Shown: piece after piece, positions 22,354 through 35,600 of the stretch
Numbering within the stretch: position 1 is the stretch's first letter
How the letters are laid out: each line of letters starts with the position of its first letter
Assembly (NCBI RefSeq): GCF_958298935.1
Contig: NC_084933.1
Location: forward strand, 31,024,334 to 31,088,333
Length of the DNA stretch: 64,000 bases
Source: Phragmites australis
Lineage: Eukaryota; Streptophyta; Magnoliopsida; Poales; Poaceae
Reading direction: 5' to 3'
The notes under the pieces: model-generated
Databases searched by the model: none
Seen by the model: the letters and a program-made list of their open reading frames with translations, nothing else
Told to the model about the DNA's origin: nothing
Program-made: the position numbers and the translations under genes

Positions 22354-22561
22354 CAACTCAAGTGAAATCCTCCTAAGCTTGTCTCAGGTGGTAACTCTCA
22401 ACCAACCTGAAGATACAAGTGGATATGAAAAAATAATAAAAGCTGGCTTCAACTCAAGTGAAATCCTCCCAAGCTTGTCCCAGGTGGTGGCTCTCACCCA
22501 ACCTGAAGATACAAGTGGACATGAAAATATAATAAAAATGAGTTCACAACGCGTCCTGTAA
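22354..22561 (+). repeat. 96-base tandem duplication, open in one frame (32-codon units)
   Basis: Two copies with a 96-base offset (22354-22449 and 22450-about 22540), beginning caactcaagtgaaatcctcc. The period is a multiple of three and one frame stays open through both, giving units such as NSSEILPSLSQVVALTQPED followed by TSGHENIIK. The stop is at 22559. Differences between units include several silent or conservative changes. No family is recognised and no intact gene surrounds it, so it may be a fragment of a captured coding exon. Confidence 0.6.
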
Positions 22562-25500
22562 GGAAATACTAAAAATGGATTCTAGACCGTGCACGTGGTG
22601 ACACTGTACGAAATGCCTCCTACGTAAGTGCCTATCAATAACAAACCATTAAAGTTTGCAATATCAATGGAGATGATTATAGCTATGTTCTATGTCATCT
22701 CAGGGTTGAAGAATTAATCTGCCTTCCATCTCTTCTTCTCTTGCCTATTCTCCATCAGATGCTAGCACTATCTCCATTTCAACTAGGATCATCGCAGACA
22801 ATTCTTTCCTATGTTCCAGAAAGCCAAGACTGATTATGGTCATAACTTTTTCATGGAAGCCTTCATCATTACTGCCTGATCATCTTGAGAAGGTGAAATG
22901 ACTTTATTTTTAGAAGAATCGCTCCCCTCCATCTCTGATGGAAGAGGGAATTAAAAAAATGAAGCGTACCTCCAACTAAACAAGATGCGAACTCCTCTCT
23001 GTGACTCTTTCTTAGCTTGGCTAGCCTCCCTTGTTTAGCTCTCCGTGAGGGCCCTTTGTACTGTGAGAGTTTTGCCTCTCTTTCTCATTTTTCTTATATA
23101 TAAATACATAGCACAATAAGGGATTCCCCTACTGTTTTTTCCTAAAAAAGCAAACCATTACGGTTATTACCTGAAACATTAGCTGTCATCTAACTCTTTA
23201 TATTTTCAAGTGCAAATGGGCCAAATTCCATAATCCACACCACTAATTGAGGTCAGTGGATCGGATATTTTGAAGCAATTAGTCTAAACTGTAGCCTACT
23301 TTTGGGTGGTTCCAACAAAATAATAATCGAATGATGCGCGGGAAGTATGATGCAATCTTTATTTGCTGCATCATGTACTACGTAGTTCTTTTTTTTTTCC
23401 CTTCTAAGGGGAGAAGCAAGGAATAAAGGCTCTGAGTAGAGAGCATCACAGAAAGCCACTTCTGTTAAACTGGACTGTACGGAAGGGAACCAAACTTGAG
23501 TGGTTAGGGTTCAAGTTTGAACTTTGGAACATTGTTTAAGCTAAGCAAACCTCTCACTAACAACGCTTTAGTTTAATAAATGCGTGGACAGGGAGTGCTC
23601 TTTTCTCATAAATGGAGCAATAGTACATACTTGATTCTTTTCCGGACGCTAATAAGTGCATTTTTCTAAATTTTAATCTACCAAAAAACAAGTCACAATC
23701 ATTAATGCAACAAACAAGCCTCACTTGGAAGACAAAAAAATTGTTTAACTCCGAGGAAAATAGAATTTGTTTTTCATATCCCAAATCGGTTATAAGGTTA
23801 ATTCAGAGAGTACGTGTGTATATGATTGCCCGTGTCGATTTTTATTTTTATAGAATACACTAAAGACTTGTACGCATATCATTAAAACCATTGCAGACCC
23901 TAGTGCAAATTATAATGCATCAAGGGAATAAACGTATATGCAAGTGAATGGCTCACTGTTAAGATGTAAGGGTGCGTGTTTTCTTACCGGTCCGGTAGAA
24001 ACTCCGAGCTTGCACCCTATTAAAAGACCTAAAATGAAAACTCTAGGAAAGAGGATCCATGTCGCTGCATGCCCTTCCCCAAGCGACTGCGACCTTTTCC
24101 GATGGCATCTCCAAATCAAGGTCTGCCAAATTCCGTGCTAATTAAGAGTGTCCATACAATTAGGCTAATGATCTTTTTCGGTTTAGCTCATCTTAAGATA
24201 ACAGAACTTTGTTAATCTTAATCACTTGTTCACGGCATGATCTGCTGGAGCACCTGATCTAGTGATGATCTGTCTTTGGTAAATTAAAGCGAGAGAACAA
24301 AGCTCGCTTAAAACTGGAGCTTCTCGATCAAGCTACTACAGCTTGCAGCGCCCATGTAACCACCCGTTTGCTTGCGTTGTTAATGCTGAGATTCCACTAA
24401 TCTCACGCGATTTGGACCGTGCGCGATCGACGTAATTAACTACGCCCGCCGTCAGGATGAGCAACCCCTCACATCACGTCGGCGGGTCTCGTCGCCGGCA
24501 CCGAATTAATGTACGAAGGCAGGTCGAGATCAGTATTGGATCGATCTGCATTGCCAGCTTGACCCGATGGAATCGCTGTACGATCGACGATAGCAACCGT
24601 TGATATTTCGACAAGGAGATACTAGACAGCTACGGGTTCAGCGTGACATCCCATTCATGACTCGACATCGATGCAATGCATGCAGCATGGCGTCTTAGTG
24701 AGCGTAGTGTATCGCAACTCACTCTACAGTCGCATGGTTTGCAATAGATGTATATTAATTGCGTTAGCTCTATAGTAGATTTTTTTTTCTGAAACGAGCC
24801 GCTGACAAAAACCGGCCGTGTACGCGTAGCGTCCCTGCTCATCGACCGTGCCGACCTGCCGGAGATCCTCGTCGTCGGCATCTCGGTGCAACTCATCGTA
24901 CGTCCTCATGCAGGGCTTTTTTTTGCATGCGTCCGAAAACGGGGACGTGATCCTGATCCGCCGCGACGCCCGTGTTTCAGCGGCGACCGCGAGAGAGGTG
25001 ACGATGTTTCGATCGCTTTCGCCGCTGGAGAGCGGTCGACGCGGCCGGCCGGGGGCGAGGTGAGGTCACGTTGATCGCTCGGTGGGCGGCGGCATTCGGC
25101 ACGGCGACCGGCAGGGAGAATCTGGAACGCACGACGACGGAAGCCAACAGATCTCTCTGCCGCACCTGCCCTTTCCCCCAGAAAGCAAAAGCGAGAGTCC
25201 ACTCTAACCGTCCTCCACTATGCTACTGCAAATGACTGCATTAACCGTGCTCCTGCTCTCCTGCTACAGTGCTACTGCGAGACGATCTCCAATCATATTT
25301 CCTTCATTTCATTCTTTTCTTGATTTTCTTTCTCATTCTTATTCTCTTTATTTTCTCTCATCTTCAACAGTTTTTCTTTAAAAAAATCGCGAAGGGAAAG
25401 GAGAGAGAATCCCGTACTGAAGGGAATTACACTGAAAATTCCTTCGTGACGGGAACCGTGAAGGAAAACCGTTAGAGCACTGAAGGGAACGAAAATCTCT

Positions 25501-26760
25501 TTACGATGGGATTTTCACCCCCGAAGGTAAACCCTCGGGCATAGTCTAAGTAGCACTAGTAATTTTTTTATCATTTGATGTTTGATTAGTAGTTAAATCT
25601 ACCGGTACTAACGGTTAGGTTAAATGTAGGATGCTTGTCCACCTGCTCTGCATGTTCTTTCCTGGAACGTTGGCCTTCGACTATGCTTGTTCGGTTGATC
25701 TAGATCTGCGCCAATGTAATGATCCACTCAGGATATGCATTCTTTAGTGAAGGAGTTGACCTGCCAGAGGCTGAGCCGTAATGTGTAGTCGGATCGGGGA
25801 ACTGATGCCCCTCGGCATCAGGGTTGGAGTTACCGAAGTCCAATTGTGAGATTGCTGTAATGTGAAGAGAAGAGTGCTTGTGCCACTGCCGACGTTCGGT
25901 GGTCTAATTTAGACCCTGTTTTATAGGTTAAGATAAAATGATTTAAATATATATTTTTAAATAAAAATAAAAATAAAAGAACTCATCTGAATATTCTTGA
26001 TGTATCTGTAATTGTAGCTCTAAATTTCTGAAACTAATAATACTCGGCTCCTACGATTCTTGGAGCTGGAGCTCTACAAAATGAGACCTTGTTTATAGCA
26101 CTCCCTATTTTCCTTCATTTTTTTGTGTTTTTAGGATTAAGTTTTCTTCATTTTTTTATGATTACGTTTTTACACCAAAGCAAGGAAGCATTCCATAATC
26201 CAAAATTCCAGATAGATTGGCCAAAAGGCGCAAACTAAATTGATTACTCGAAACAGCGAGGTCCAACAGTGAAGCTGAGGTATGGCTCACAGCCACTCAC
26301 CTCACCAGCGGTCCGGCCCCATGCATCATCCCTTTCCATCACTTCGCAATCACACAAGGAGCCCTGCATAAATGTCCAATTTGACAGCACCCAGAGTGTC
26401 AATTACTACAAATTTATACTTACTAACTGTCGTCCCATTTTGGAAGTTCAAAAGGGGTCAAAAAAATAATAAGTGGATACTATTGCAAAGATATTCATAT
26501 TGAAAAATAATAGCATATGAACTTTAAGATTAATTTTTCAACTTAGATGATTTTAACGATGGTATTTTCCAAATTCATCTAAAGTTTCAAAAACACCATT
26601 GTAGACTTGATTCCATCATCTAAAAACGCCAACGATCTTCAAAGAATTATAAACACGTAAACACTCGATTAATTTTCCTAAAGTTTTACCTCAGTGATAG
26701 CAGTATATGACAAATAAAAGAAAAAGAAAACACTACTGGTCCAGTAATCCAGTTCGGAGC
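22562..26760. other. Intergenic, no supported gene
   Basis: About 4.2 kb with only short, unrecognisable frames. A GC-rich patch at 24820-25200 has frames on both strands but no family. T-rich/CT-rich runs occur near 25270-25380. Low-complexity aaataaaaataaaaataaaa lies near 25960. No tRNA or rRNA was recognised. Confidence 0.4.
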
Positions 26761-26792
26761 AAACCCACTAACCTCTGGCGCTCTCCTGCCCC

Positions 26793-26799
26793 ATAAATA
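26793..26799 (+). promoter_or_regulatory. TATA box of the DUF4408/DUF761 gene
   Basis: ataaata within ccccataaatagcaggccgc, 128 bases before the ATG at 26921, followed by a CT-rich leader. Position and context fit a plant TATA box with a leader of about 95 bases. Confidence 0.55.
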
Positions 26800-26920
26800 G
26801 CAGGCCGCGAACCCGCTCCACTCCCCTCTCTGTCCACCGTCTCCTCCTCCCATTACTCACGCCGCGACGCCGACACCTCCTCGCTCCCGCCCCACCATCC
26901 AACCGCTCGCGCCCCGTGCC

Positions 26921-27733
26921 ATGTCGTACAGCTACGCCTCGCGGCACCGCGGCGGCACGTCCACGACGATGCTGGCGGCCAAGGTTGCCTTCGCCTCCGC
27001 TGCTCTCGCCGCGGCCGCCTCCTTCGCACGGCTCGCGGTCCCGCAGCTCATGTCCGTGGCCGGCGCCGTCTTCCCGCGCGTGTGGGCCGTCGCGCGCTTC
27101 TGGCTCGCCCCGCCATACCTCTTCGTCACCGTGCACCTCATCATCCTCGTCATCTGGAAGCTCTCCGACCACAAGCACTTCCAGACCCATGCTCACCACA
27201 AGGACCCCTGGCCGGCCTCTCACCACACTCCGCACCCGCCGGCGGCTGCTGTCCCCGACGCTGAGGTTGCCTCCCCCGCCGTCAGAGCCAAGGAGGAGTT
27301 CAACTCCTCGGCCGGGTACGACGAGCCCTTGGAGCCTGAGTTCTCCCCGGACTCCGGCGGCGGCGAGTCCTCCTGCGTCACCACGGAGTCCGACGAGGAC
27401 GCCTCCTCCCACCCCTCCTACCTCGTGGACGCGAGGAGGAGGGTCGCGCCGGCGCACCAACACGCAGTTCTTGAACGGGAGCTCTCGCTGCCGACCCAGA
27501 CCGTAGACTGCGACGGCGACGGCGGCGACGACGACTTGGACGCCACGTGGAACGCCATCATGCAGAAGACGCGTCCGGCGGCCGCCGCGCCAGCGCCTGC
27601 CCCTCCCCCTCCCGAGCAGAAGTCTCCGCCGCCGCCGCCAAGAGCGCGGGACCCGTCGGTTGACGCGGAGGAGATGAACCGGCGGTTCGACGACTTCATC
27701 AAAAAGAACCGCCACTCCTTCGGGCGGCACTAG
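26921..27733 (+). CDS. DUF4408 / DUF761 domain protein, single exon
   Basis: 270 residues, function unknown. Seen: a hydrophobic segment at 17-40 (MLAAKVAFASAALAAAASF) and a second at 61-80 around WLAPPYLFVTVHLIILVIWK, the signature of the plant N-terminal DUF4408. A long acidic, Ser/Pro-rich, probably disordered middle follows. The C-terminus (MNRRFDDFIKKNRHSFGRH) is the short DUF761 motif. Known: members of this plant family are small proteins often induced by stress or cadmium, with no established biochemical role. The two hydrophobic segments suggest membrane attachment. Start: first ATG after the TATA box and leader. Very GC-rich, as in many grass single-exon genes, which also creates a long meaningless frame on the opposite strand. 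Confidence 0.9.
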   Translation: MSYSYASRHRGGTSTTMLAAKVAFASAALAAAASFARLAVPQLMSVAGAVFPRVWAVARFWLAPPYLFVTVHLIILVIWKLSDHKHFQTHAHHKDPWPASHHTPHPPAAAVPDAEVASPAVRAKEEFNSSAGYDEPLEPEFSPDSGGGESSCVTTESDEDASSHPSYLVDARRRVAPAHQHAVLERELSLPTQTVDCDGDGGDDDLDATWNAIMQKTRPAAAAPAPAPPPPEQKSPPPPPRARDPSVDAEEMNRRFDDFIKKNRHSFGRH

Positions 27734-30700
27734 GCGCCCTCCGATCCGATCCAGCCTCCCGTCGCATCCGTACGATACGTATATATACACACATCTTTGG
27801 TTTTTGATCTTGGTGTGCCGCCGAAGAGATCGCCGGAGCGGAGGTAGGCGGGCCAATCAAATCGCCATGCTTAGGTAAATTAATTAATCTCCTTTGCAAA
27901 GCAGTAAAAATCCGTTCTTTCTTAAGATTAAAAAGAGCACTGCTTGATTAGCCGGAATGAGTTGTCGTTGGCGTGGCTGCTTTCCGTAAGAAAGCAAGAA
28001 ATTGGTCGGCTTCTGCGAGCGCAGTCCGGTCCACTTCTTTCCCTTTCGGTGCCATTAGGATCTAACTGTGCATGCATCTTTGCTTAGTGCTCACTAGATG
28101 TTTCTGTGTCGGGCCTCTTCTTTTCCCTCTATCCAAACAAGCAATTCTCAGTAAAATTCTTCAGAGCCAAAATTCTCAGTACAAGTGTAAAACATCTTTA
28201 TGAAGTCTGGATCTCTGAATCTTCAGCGCTTCAGAAAAACAGCAAATATTTTCGGTAAAATATTACAATGATACTTACAGAAAGTTGTAGCAATCAGTAG
28301 ACGAGATGCCAATTTTTCTTTGAAAATAAGATGGCTACAGTGAAATGCATAATCAACAGGTGGCCAAAATCCTCAAACTGACGAGTTTGTTTACATCCTT
28401 TCTGGAATTTGCAGGTTACGAAGGTTCTGGAATTTGCAGATTATTGGATCGATGGTGGTGCTGTGGGAGTAGCTAGAGATGACCGTAATGCGCTGAAATG
28501 ATGGTTTGAGTTGGTACTTTGCCGTTAGGTTCTCCTTTTCAGTTGATCGATCCCCTTGCTGGCTTGCAGGCATTTGTTCTTAGCTTTCCCTTTTTTTCGC
28601 TTTGCTTTTCCTACAGCTCTTTTACTGATTATAACAGTGCTAATTGTCCAAGTTCATATGGTGCTAATACTGGTCAAGTAGTAGGTGTGCCTGTGATCAT
28701 ATATAAACGGCTGCTGCCACATGGTGTGTGTGTGTGTGATTTTAGGTCAATGACCATACCACACCTCGCTCCATGATTCTTTCTTTGTTATCATGGAATG
28801 GTCATTAGAAGCCTCCTGTTCAATGTTGCAACAGTGTGTATTATAGTCACTCTTTGTCTGGAGTGAACAGTCAGCAATTCTCGACAACAAAGCTTAGGTC
28901 CATGTGCCACTGTTGATAAAAATATCACATATAAATAAACGGTGCAACTGTGATATGAATATATAGTTGGCAAGTGACAATGGTCAAGAAAGGATTTGTT
29001 TTGCCGTGTTGTTCCTTTTTCTCTCTCCCACACTGTTCTTCTTCTCTCCCCTCCCATGTGTAAACGGCTAACGACAAACAAATCACCCAGTGGTGAAAAT
29101 CATTGAGCTGCAAAGAATCAGAGACCGCTTTCTTGAAATGTAAAGGCTGCAAATCTGATATGACAACCAACTTGGAGCGTCTCTGTTGGTTTGGTCCTGG
29201 CATGATGCCCAGAGAACAGTTTCAACTTCCTGTTGCTATCCAGGTACTTACTACTGGTGGTAGTACACATGCGTACTTTGTTGTGAAAACTTTGTAGTAT
29301 TGCTTTCAGTGACATAAGCAGAATTAGTTCCTGATGAGTAGAAGTTATAGTTTCTACTACTACAAGTCATGTTCAAGGACTGTACTATAAATTGATTACC
29401 CTGTAAAAAAGGTTTGGTAAGGCAATTAATTACTTACATTCTGACAATTCTTTGAACAGTGAAGGAGATAAATTTGTATTTGTACATGACGAATTCTAAC
29501 TAGTTACTAGTTTCCTTGAGATCAGGCTGAAGAGGAGTGTGTCCCTGATGCTACTGAAAGTGGCATCTGCTGCTTCATAAGCATGGCTCCTCACATCGCA
29601 GATCGCACTGCGAAAAAGGGCCATGAAGTGAACCATTCCTGCTACAAGCACAACTGCATGATTGAGATTTGGTGAAGCAGAACATTACATTGCTTTGCGT
29701 GAAAGGCCGCACCAACAAGTCCCAAAACCCTCCTTTATCGCGATTTTCGAAAGCGCATTTCGCGTTTTATCCTTGTCATCCAGTCAACTTATCTATCAGT
29801 ATTCAGATCTGGATGGTGGATTCCTTTCCCCTGCAGCATCCCTAGTCTGCACAATGCATGGGCTGCATTCATCTCAGCATCAAAAGGACTAGATAGATGC
29901 ACTTAAATTTGTAATGGCTAGCTGCACCCTGAATTCCTAGTTTCCTACTGCCTATAGAAAAGATGTCACAAATTCTAATGGTTATGCATGCAACTTCAGA
30001 CATCCCATCTGGATGTTAACACCTGTGCCATGGACAAGTAGTCCTTGTTTGTGGCTACCCTTTTGTTTGAGACTAGTAGGGTTCATAGGGACTCACCCTA
30101 GGCTTCAATTATGACACTTAAACTAGTATCAGGAACAGGGTTTAATCAGCACTTCCACTGACCCTGCAACAACATCAGTGAACGGTTATGGCGACAAGGC
30201 AACCACCACCATCTCTTTTACAAGAAATTCTGTATGGGTAGCTTGGAGCTTATTATGCACATGTGGTCCTCATGCTACTCACCACCCAGAAATGCTTGTA
30301 TATGTGATTGTATATATGCATGTACGCAAGCTGATCACCACCTTGTTATGGAGCGCAATGCAATGCAACCTGCAGTGCTTATTGTATATATACTTGCAGC
30401 GGCTGCTGCGCCTATCCTGTCCAGCTGAAAGAGACGCCCGGGACAAAGTGCAACGAACAACGCGGGGCGCAAGATAAGTACATGCGCAATGGCCTCGGCG
30501 TGATGGATGCATCAGGGAATGGCGGGGCCATGGCCCCTGGATGATGTGAGGTTGCTGAGAAGCATCAGCTAAAGCGCCGTCGCCGTCGGCCCCCACCACC
30601 GCCGGCCTAGCGAGGTTTGTCGCCGTCTCCCGGAATATTTATGGTGGCGCGTAGCCGTCGGCAACTTGATGTTACCTTCAGCCGATCGGTCGGGCTCCTT

Positions 30701-32621
30701 CCGCTTGTGAGCACGCACTACTTAAAAAAAACTATTTTTCAAGATAACTAAAGTGTCTTTTCACGAACAATTCATATCAAAACGTTTAAGCAGTTCTCGA
30801 GAACTTATGTGATTTTGAACCCTTATGAAAATATACTTATGACATGTGCATATGGTAATAATACAATTTTCAGAAGCAATCGATATAAGAAACCACATGT
30901 GTAAAAAGTCGTTTTCAGAACGGTTCCTTATGTGAATTGTCTTTGATCACAAACAGATCATAAATCAAGTGAAAATAAAAGTATTTATCCTTATCCATCT
31001 AAACTCAAAAGGTAATCCCAGAAAAAGAAAAGGTTTTTAGGAACAGAAAATGTTTTAAATGACCCAAGATGATATGCTAGTTTTGGAGATTGGTCGTTGG
31101 GTGATTTCAAATCTCCTTCGTTTTCTCGAAAGAAAAAAGAAATTGTCGGACAATTTGGAGGTACAAGTAACGCGCTGTCAAGATTAGAGGGTGTGATACA
31201 TTGTCGTACATACGTTTGGTAGCCGTAGTCGTTTTCAGGCCATGCTTGTGTGATAGTAGCCCGCATGATTGCGTACCTGTCAGGTTAATTGAACGAATCA
31301 AATAGCCGGATTAGATGTCAGACTATTCTTCGGCTCTCTTAACAGCTAGTGAGGCACCCTTGTCCAAATGCAAGTGTTGCACTGTGTAAGAGGTCACAGT
31401 TTTCGGTGAGCTTTGGCTGAGACTTGGGGTCACATCTCCCCTTGGTCCCTGTACTATACACCTGCCTCGGCTGTGTAACCTGCAGAGATTGGAATACCGT
31501 TTGCCAACCTGAAATGGCACTCCATTTGTGTTGGTTGTCAAATTAGTAGCTCACTGAGGAGGAAAACCAGGAGAGAAAAAAATATTAAAGACACAGTGAT
31601 AGGATAAGTATACCCAGAAGAAGTGAACGAATTATATCATAAAGTGATGGCCTTAATCCTACTGAGCAATGATAAACCTGGCCTTCACATCTTTCGCAAA
31701 GATGATAAACCTTCACTCAGATGTGTCATGGGTCAGTTTTTCAAGCAGCTAACCTTTTCTGCATCAACTAGTTTTACGGAAATTGAAGCAAACTAAAATA
31801 TATCTCAATATTTCCGTTCTTAGAAAGATGACAAGAAGATGCAGCATGATTGATTCTATCATGGTCCCTAGCTAGGTTATATGTTCATAGATGCTACAGA
31901 GCTGAGGTTGTGCTACATGCTTCCCTACATCTTTTCATGATACTTTTAAATCTGTGCTGCTGCACCTATGTTGCTCGTGTGAAAATAGGGTGCATTTAGG
32001 TCACACCAATTAACTTGATCTACATCTCACTAAAACCTAACCCTTCCTGTTGATCCGAAAAGATTTAACATACTACGACAGCCAAGTCCAATCGCAACAT
32101 TAGCTGTCCGGAGCAGTGAGCCGACTTGATGTCTGTCTTATGGTTACCTACACCCAACCACTACTATGTTCTTTCCTGTTTGTGCCCAATAGAAATTCTG
32201 CTCCATTATTTCCCTTCTTTTCCCAGAAAACATCTACAACTTCAGATATGAATATCAACAGAAGTAAATATCTACGGCAGCACCGTTGGCAAACCCATAG
32301 ACCATAGACCACATCTCTGCAAAACCAAAATCATCCAAATGAAGGAGTGCAGCTACAACACCCACGATCACATTATTCTGTTTCCTGCAGGATTATCCAG
32401 ATACGGAATATGTACATATACAAAGCAACGACATTCACCACAAGCTACATGAAACGGCATAGTTACCGACAAACAACACAGAAAATTGATGTTCTTTCGG
32501 ACGGATCTATCAGTTCTACAGGCCTAGGGAAGTCCAGCCTGAATTCAGTTTCAATGATACAACCTCACAACAGTTCTGGATGCCCTCGACGATGCTTTCT
32601 CGAGACATGAAGCTCCATCTA
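27734..32621. other. Intergenic, no supported gene; CACTA-like terminus near 30717
   Basis: About 4.9 kb without a recognisable gene. At 30717 the sequence cactacttaaaaaaaactat looks like a CACTA-type end, but no partner end was identified. Low-complexity tgtgtgtgtg occurs near 28727. The last 300 bases probably include the 3' untranslated region of the minus-strand B3 gene. Confidence 0.35.
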
Positions 32622-35600
32622 TCAGGTCTTCTTGGGCCGAGAGCTCAAGGCGAACCCGCACTCTTCACTGGTGTTCCCTTCATTGATGCATTCGCATTCC
32701 AGCTCTTCCATGGTGGAGCTAAGCTGGATGGCCTTCACCGCACGGGTAGCCTTTAAGAGAGCACAAAAGAGGAGAGAAGCATAAGGAGACCACGAAAATA
32801 CGATCAGATTACAGGTGGAGAACATAACTTTGACATACATATCTGCCTGTGTTCTTGTTTTTGTAGATGATAAGGATGTCCCCTTGTTTAAGGCCATGCC
32901 TCCTAACAAATTCACCTGGCAATAGAACATGCAACTCTTCAACTTGTGTAGAAAATTAGAAGATCAAAATTACTTTTACTCATTGTTCACCATACCAGTA
33001 GTTTCCAAGACATACATTCTGCTCTTATTATTAGGCCAGAACCTGGAGGGGGGAAAAAGGCAGATATTTGAACTCTCAAAGCTGTGAGACTTTCACTTTG
33101 TGAACGTCCTTTTTAGCAGGGAAGCATTCAAACCAAAACTTTTGATCATCAGAAACTTTGAACAAGGAATAGTATAGGTCGATGAAGATACCTGAACTTA
33201 AACTTCCATGTAGCTGGAAGCACCAAGTCATCCATTTCCAGTATCATGCCATCCTTTTCAGCCAAGGCTGGGAGATTAGCCTCCGCATCCCTCTACAAAA
33301 TTCAGAAGGCAGTTAAATGCAGCACACTGGTAGCTCATAGTGAAATTTGTTGCTCGTGCTGGAAATATAATTGATGCAGCACACAGTGTATCAACCAGAG
33401 AGTAAACTCGATTGAGAGAATATACAAGTATTTACCTTTGGCACCACAATTCTTCCAATGTTTCCAACATCACTGTTTGTTAAGCCCTTGCGCAAGACAG
33501 TGCAGTAGTCTCGACAGTTGACCTTCTGTAAAAGATTCGTAGGAGAAAAAAGCAGACTTAGTTCAGAAGCAATTCACTCCAAACTGCAAATATGATGATT
33601 GTGTAAGTGGTTCAGTGGTGGATTTTAGCATATTAGTACTACCTACTGGAGAGCAGTACATTTTCTGCATTTTTTCCCTCCTCCTTGCCGAGTAGTTTTC
33701 ACAATAGAAAAAGAACTAAAGGTAGAACTACTTGTTGAAAATTGTGAATTCATTTCTTTTAGTCTTAAAAAGATTAATAGAATAGTTGTCTTTACTCTTA
33801 AACAATGAATGTGCAAAATGATTTCTGGAGTTATATAAAATCCTGTAGAATAGAAAACAATTAACAATAGGATTAACGAAGCATGTGCAACTTGACAACA
33901 TACTATGTTATTCATTGCAGTGATGTTCCCGTTTCCCTCGTTCACGTTCTCGGCCTCCGTAACTGGAGTGGGTTCCTGTTCCTCACTGTAGTCACTCTCG
34001 ATCTCTCCACTTCCAAAAAAGCTTGTTGTATCCTGGAGAATTGTGACACCACGACCACTTATATGAACTCGAAATTCTTTCACCATACTAAAGAGCTAGT
34101 CCAAACCTTACCTCTAAATTATCGACATGGACGTCATTGAATATTTGAGCAGAAGAATAGTTGGTCGGTTTTGGAGACATCAATTGAAAAGGTGAAGCAG
34201 GTACCGCTGGTGCAGCCTCCTTAAAGCTTGTCGCAAACCCTGCATCACAAGATGCATGCTCAGAACGAATGAATGGTATTTTAGTCAACAAAAGTGAAAA
34301 GGCTGGAGCCCACATCCTCCCGCCCTTGCCCTAGAGCCCACCCCTCCCGCTCCCACTCCACCCACCCAGACTTTTGTAGCTCCTCGTCCCGCCGCCATCC
34401 CTACTCACTATTCCCAGCACTCTCACGATTGGCCCCAGCTCTCGGTAAGCTCATTGACATGTGGACCTCAAACTCTAACACTGAACCCAAACCGAACGTG
34501 AACCTAAACCCTAACCCCACCAAACCCGCTCTTGTATCCGATTGCAACTAGCAGATTTTAACATCAGAAGAAACAAGGGCGCTAGGTTACCAAAGATAAA
34601 AAGAGGGAGAACCCTTTATATAGACTGGTGAATGAGCACATAGTCAATCAAGGCTTTGTCCTTGTTATCAAATAAAGAAGGTAAGCAATTCATCCAAAAT
34701 GTCATAAAACCCTAGGCTCGTTCTATACTTTATAATAGGAAAACAACTCATGAATCTACTTTGATATCTAGAGGATCACGTGGATTGACACGTGTATCGC
34801 CTCATATGGTGAGCAAGGGATACACACGTCTAAGATAATAAATGGGATAGGATCTTGGAAAGAATCTTCTTAGAGGAAAAGACTGATATGTCCTTACTCA
34901 GCATATCTCACCACCGCACGGTGGCGGACGCAAGATAGATTTGGTAGGAGGCTCATCTACTTATCTCTCCTCGAGCCCCGCTTTTCTTCTTCCTCTCCCT
35001 TCTCCCTCCCCTCTCTCCATCTCCATGGAGTGCCAATGAGTAGAGAGGGCTTGAGAGCCCCGCCCTACTACAACGTCACTCTTTCGGTTCTCCCGATGCC
35101 TCTATTAATAGAGATAGTAGCTATAGGGAATGGGACAAACAGTTTCGACAAACTTGGCTAGCTATATATATATCCACTTCAAATAGTACGCTCAGTCTCA
35201 CATGTTTCCCATCAAATTCTCGGGAGTTAAAGGAAACCCTAAAGATGGGATCCCTCCTCTCCACAATCATAAAGACTCAACTAATGCAAATATGCCATTT
35301 ATCAAAAGCAAAATATACCTGAATCGTCTTTCACATGATTGTTGTTGTTGTGAAAGGAAGGAGCTTGAAGCACATCCGTTGTTGCAGGACCATAGTTAGT
35401 GCAGTAAGGGTTCGTCGGCACATAATTGTTAGTCCATGTATTGGTTGTCGGGGACACATTTTGATGAAAGCCATAGCTGCTGCTGCTGCTGAAGGTAGTG
35501 CCATGAGCGAAAGACATGAGTGCATTGTTTTGCATTCTCCAGTCCGCAAAACCTCCTTGATATTGCAATGATCCAGTGTTGCCGTAGGGAGAATAACTCT

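Noticed and set aside
26768..27856. A 362-codon open frame on the minus strand
   Set aside because: It mirrors the GC-rich DUF4408/DUF761 gene on the plus strand. Its product is a monotonous Arg/Gly/Val-rich string with no family, the usual shadow of high GC at third positions.
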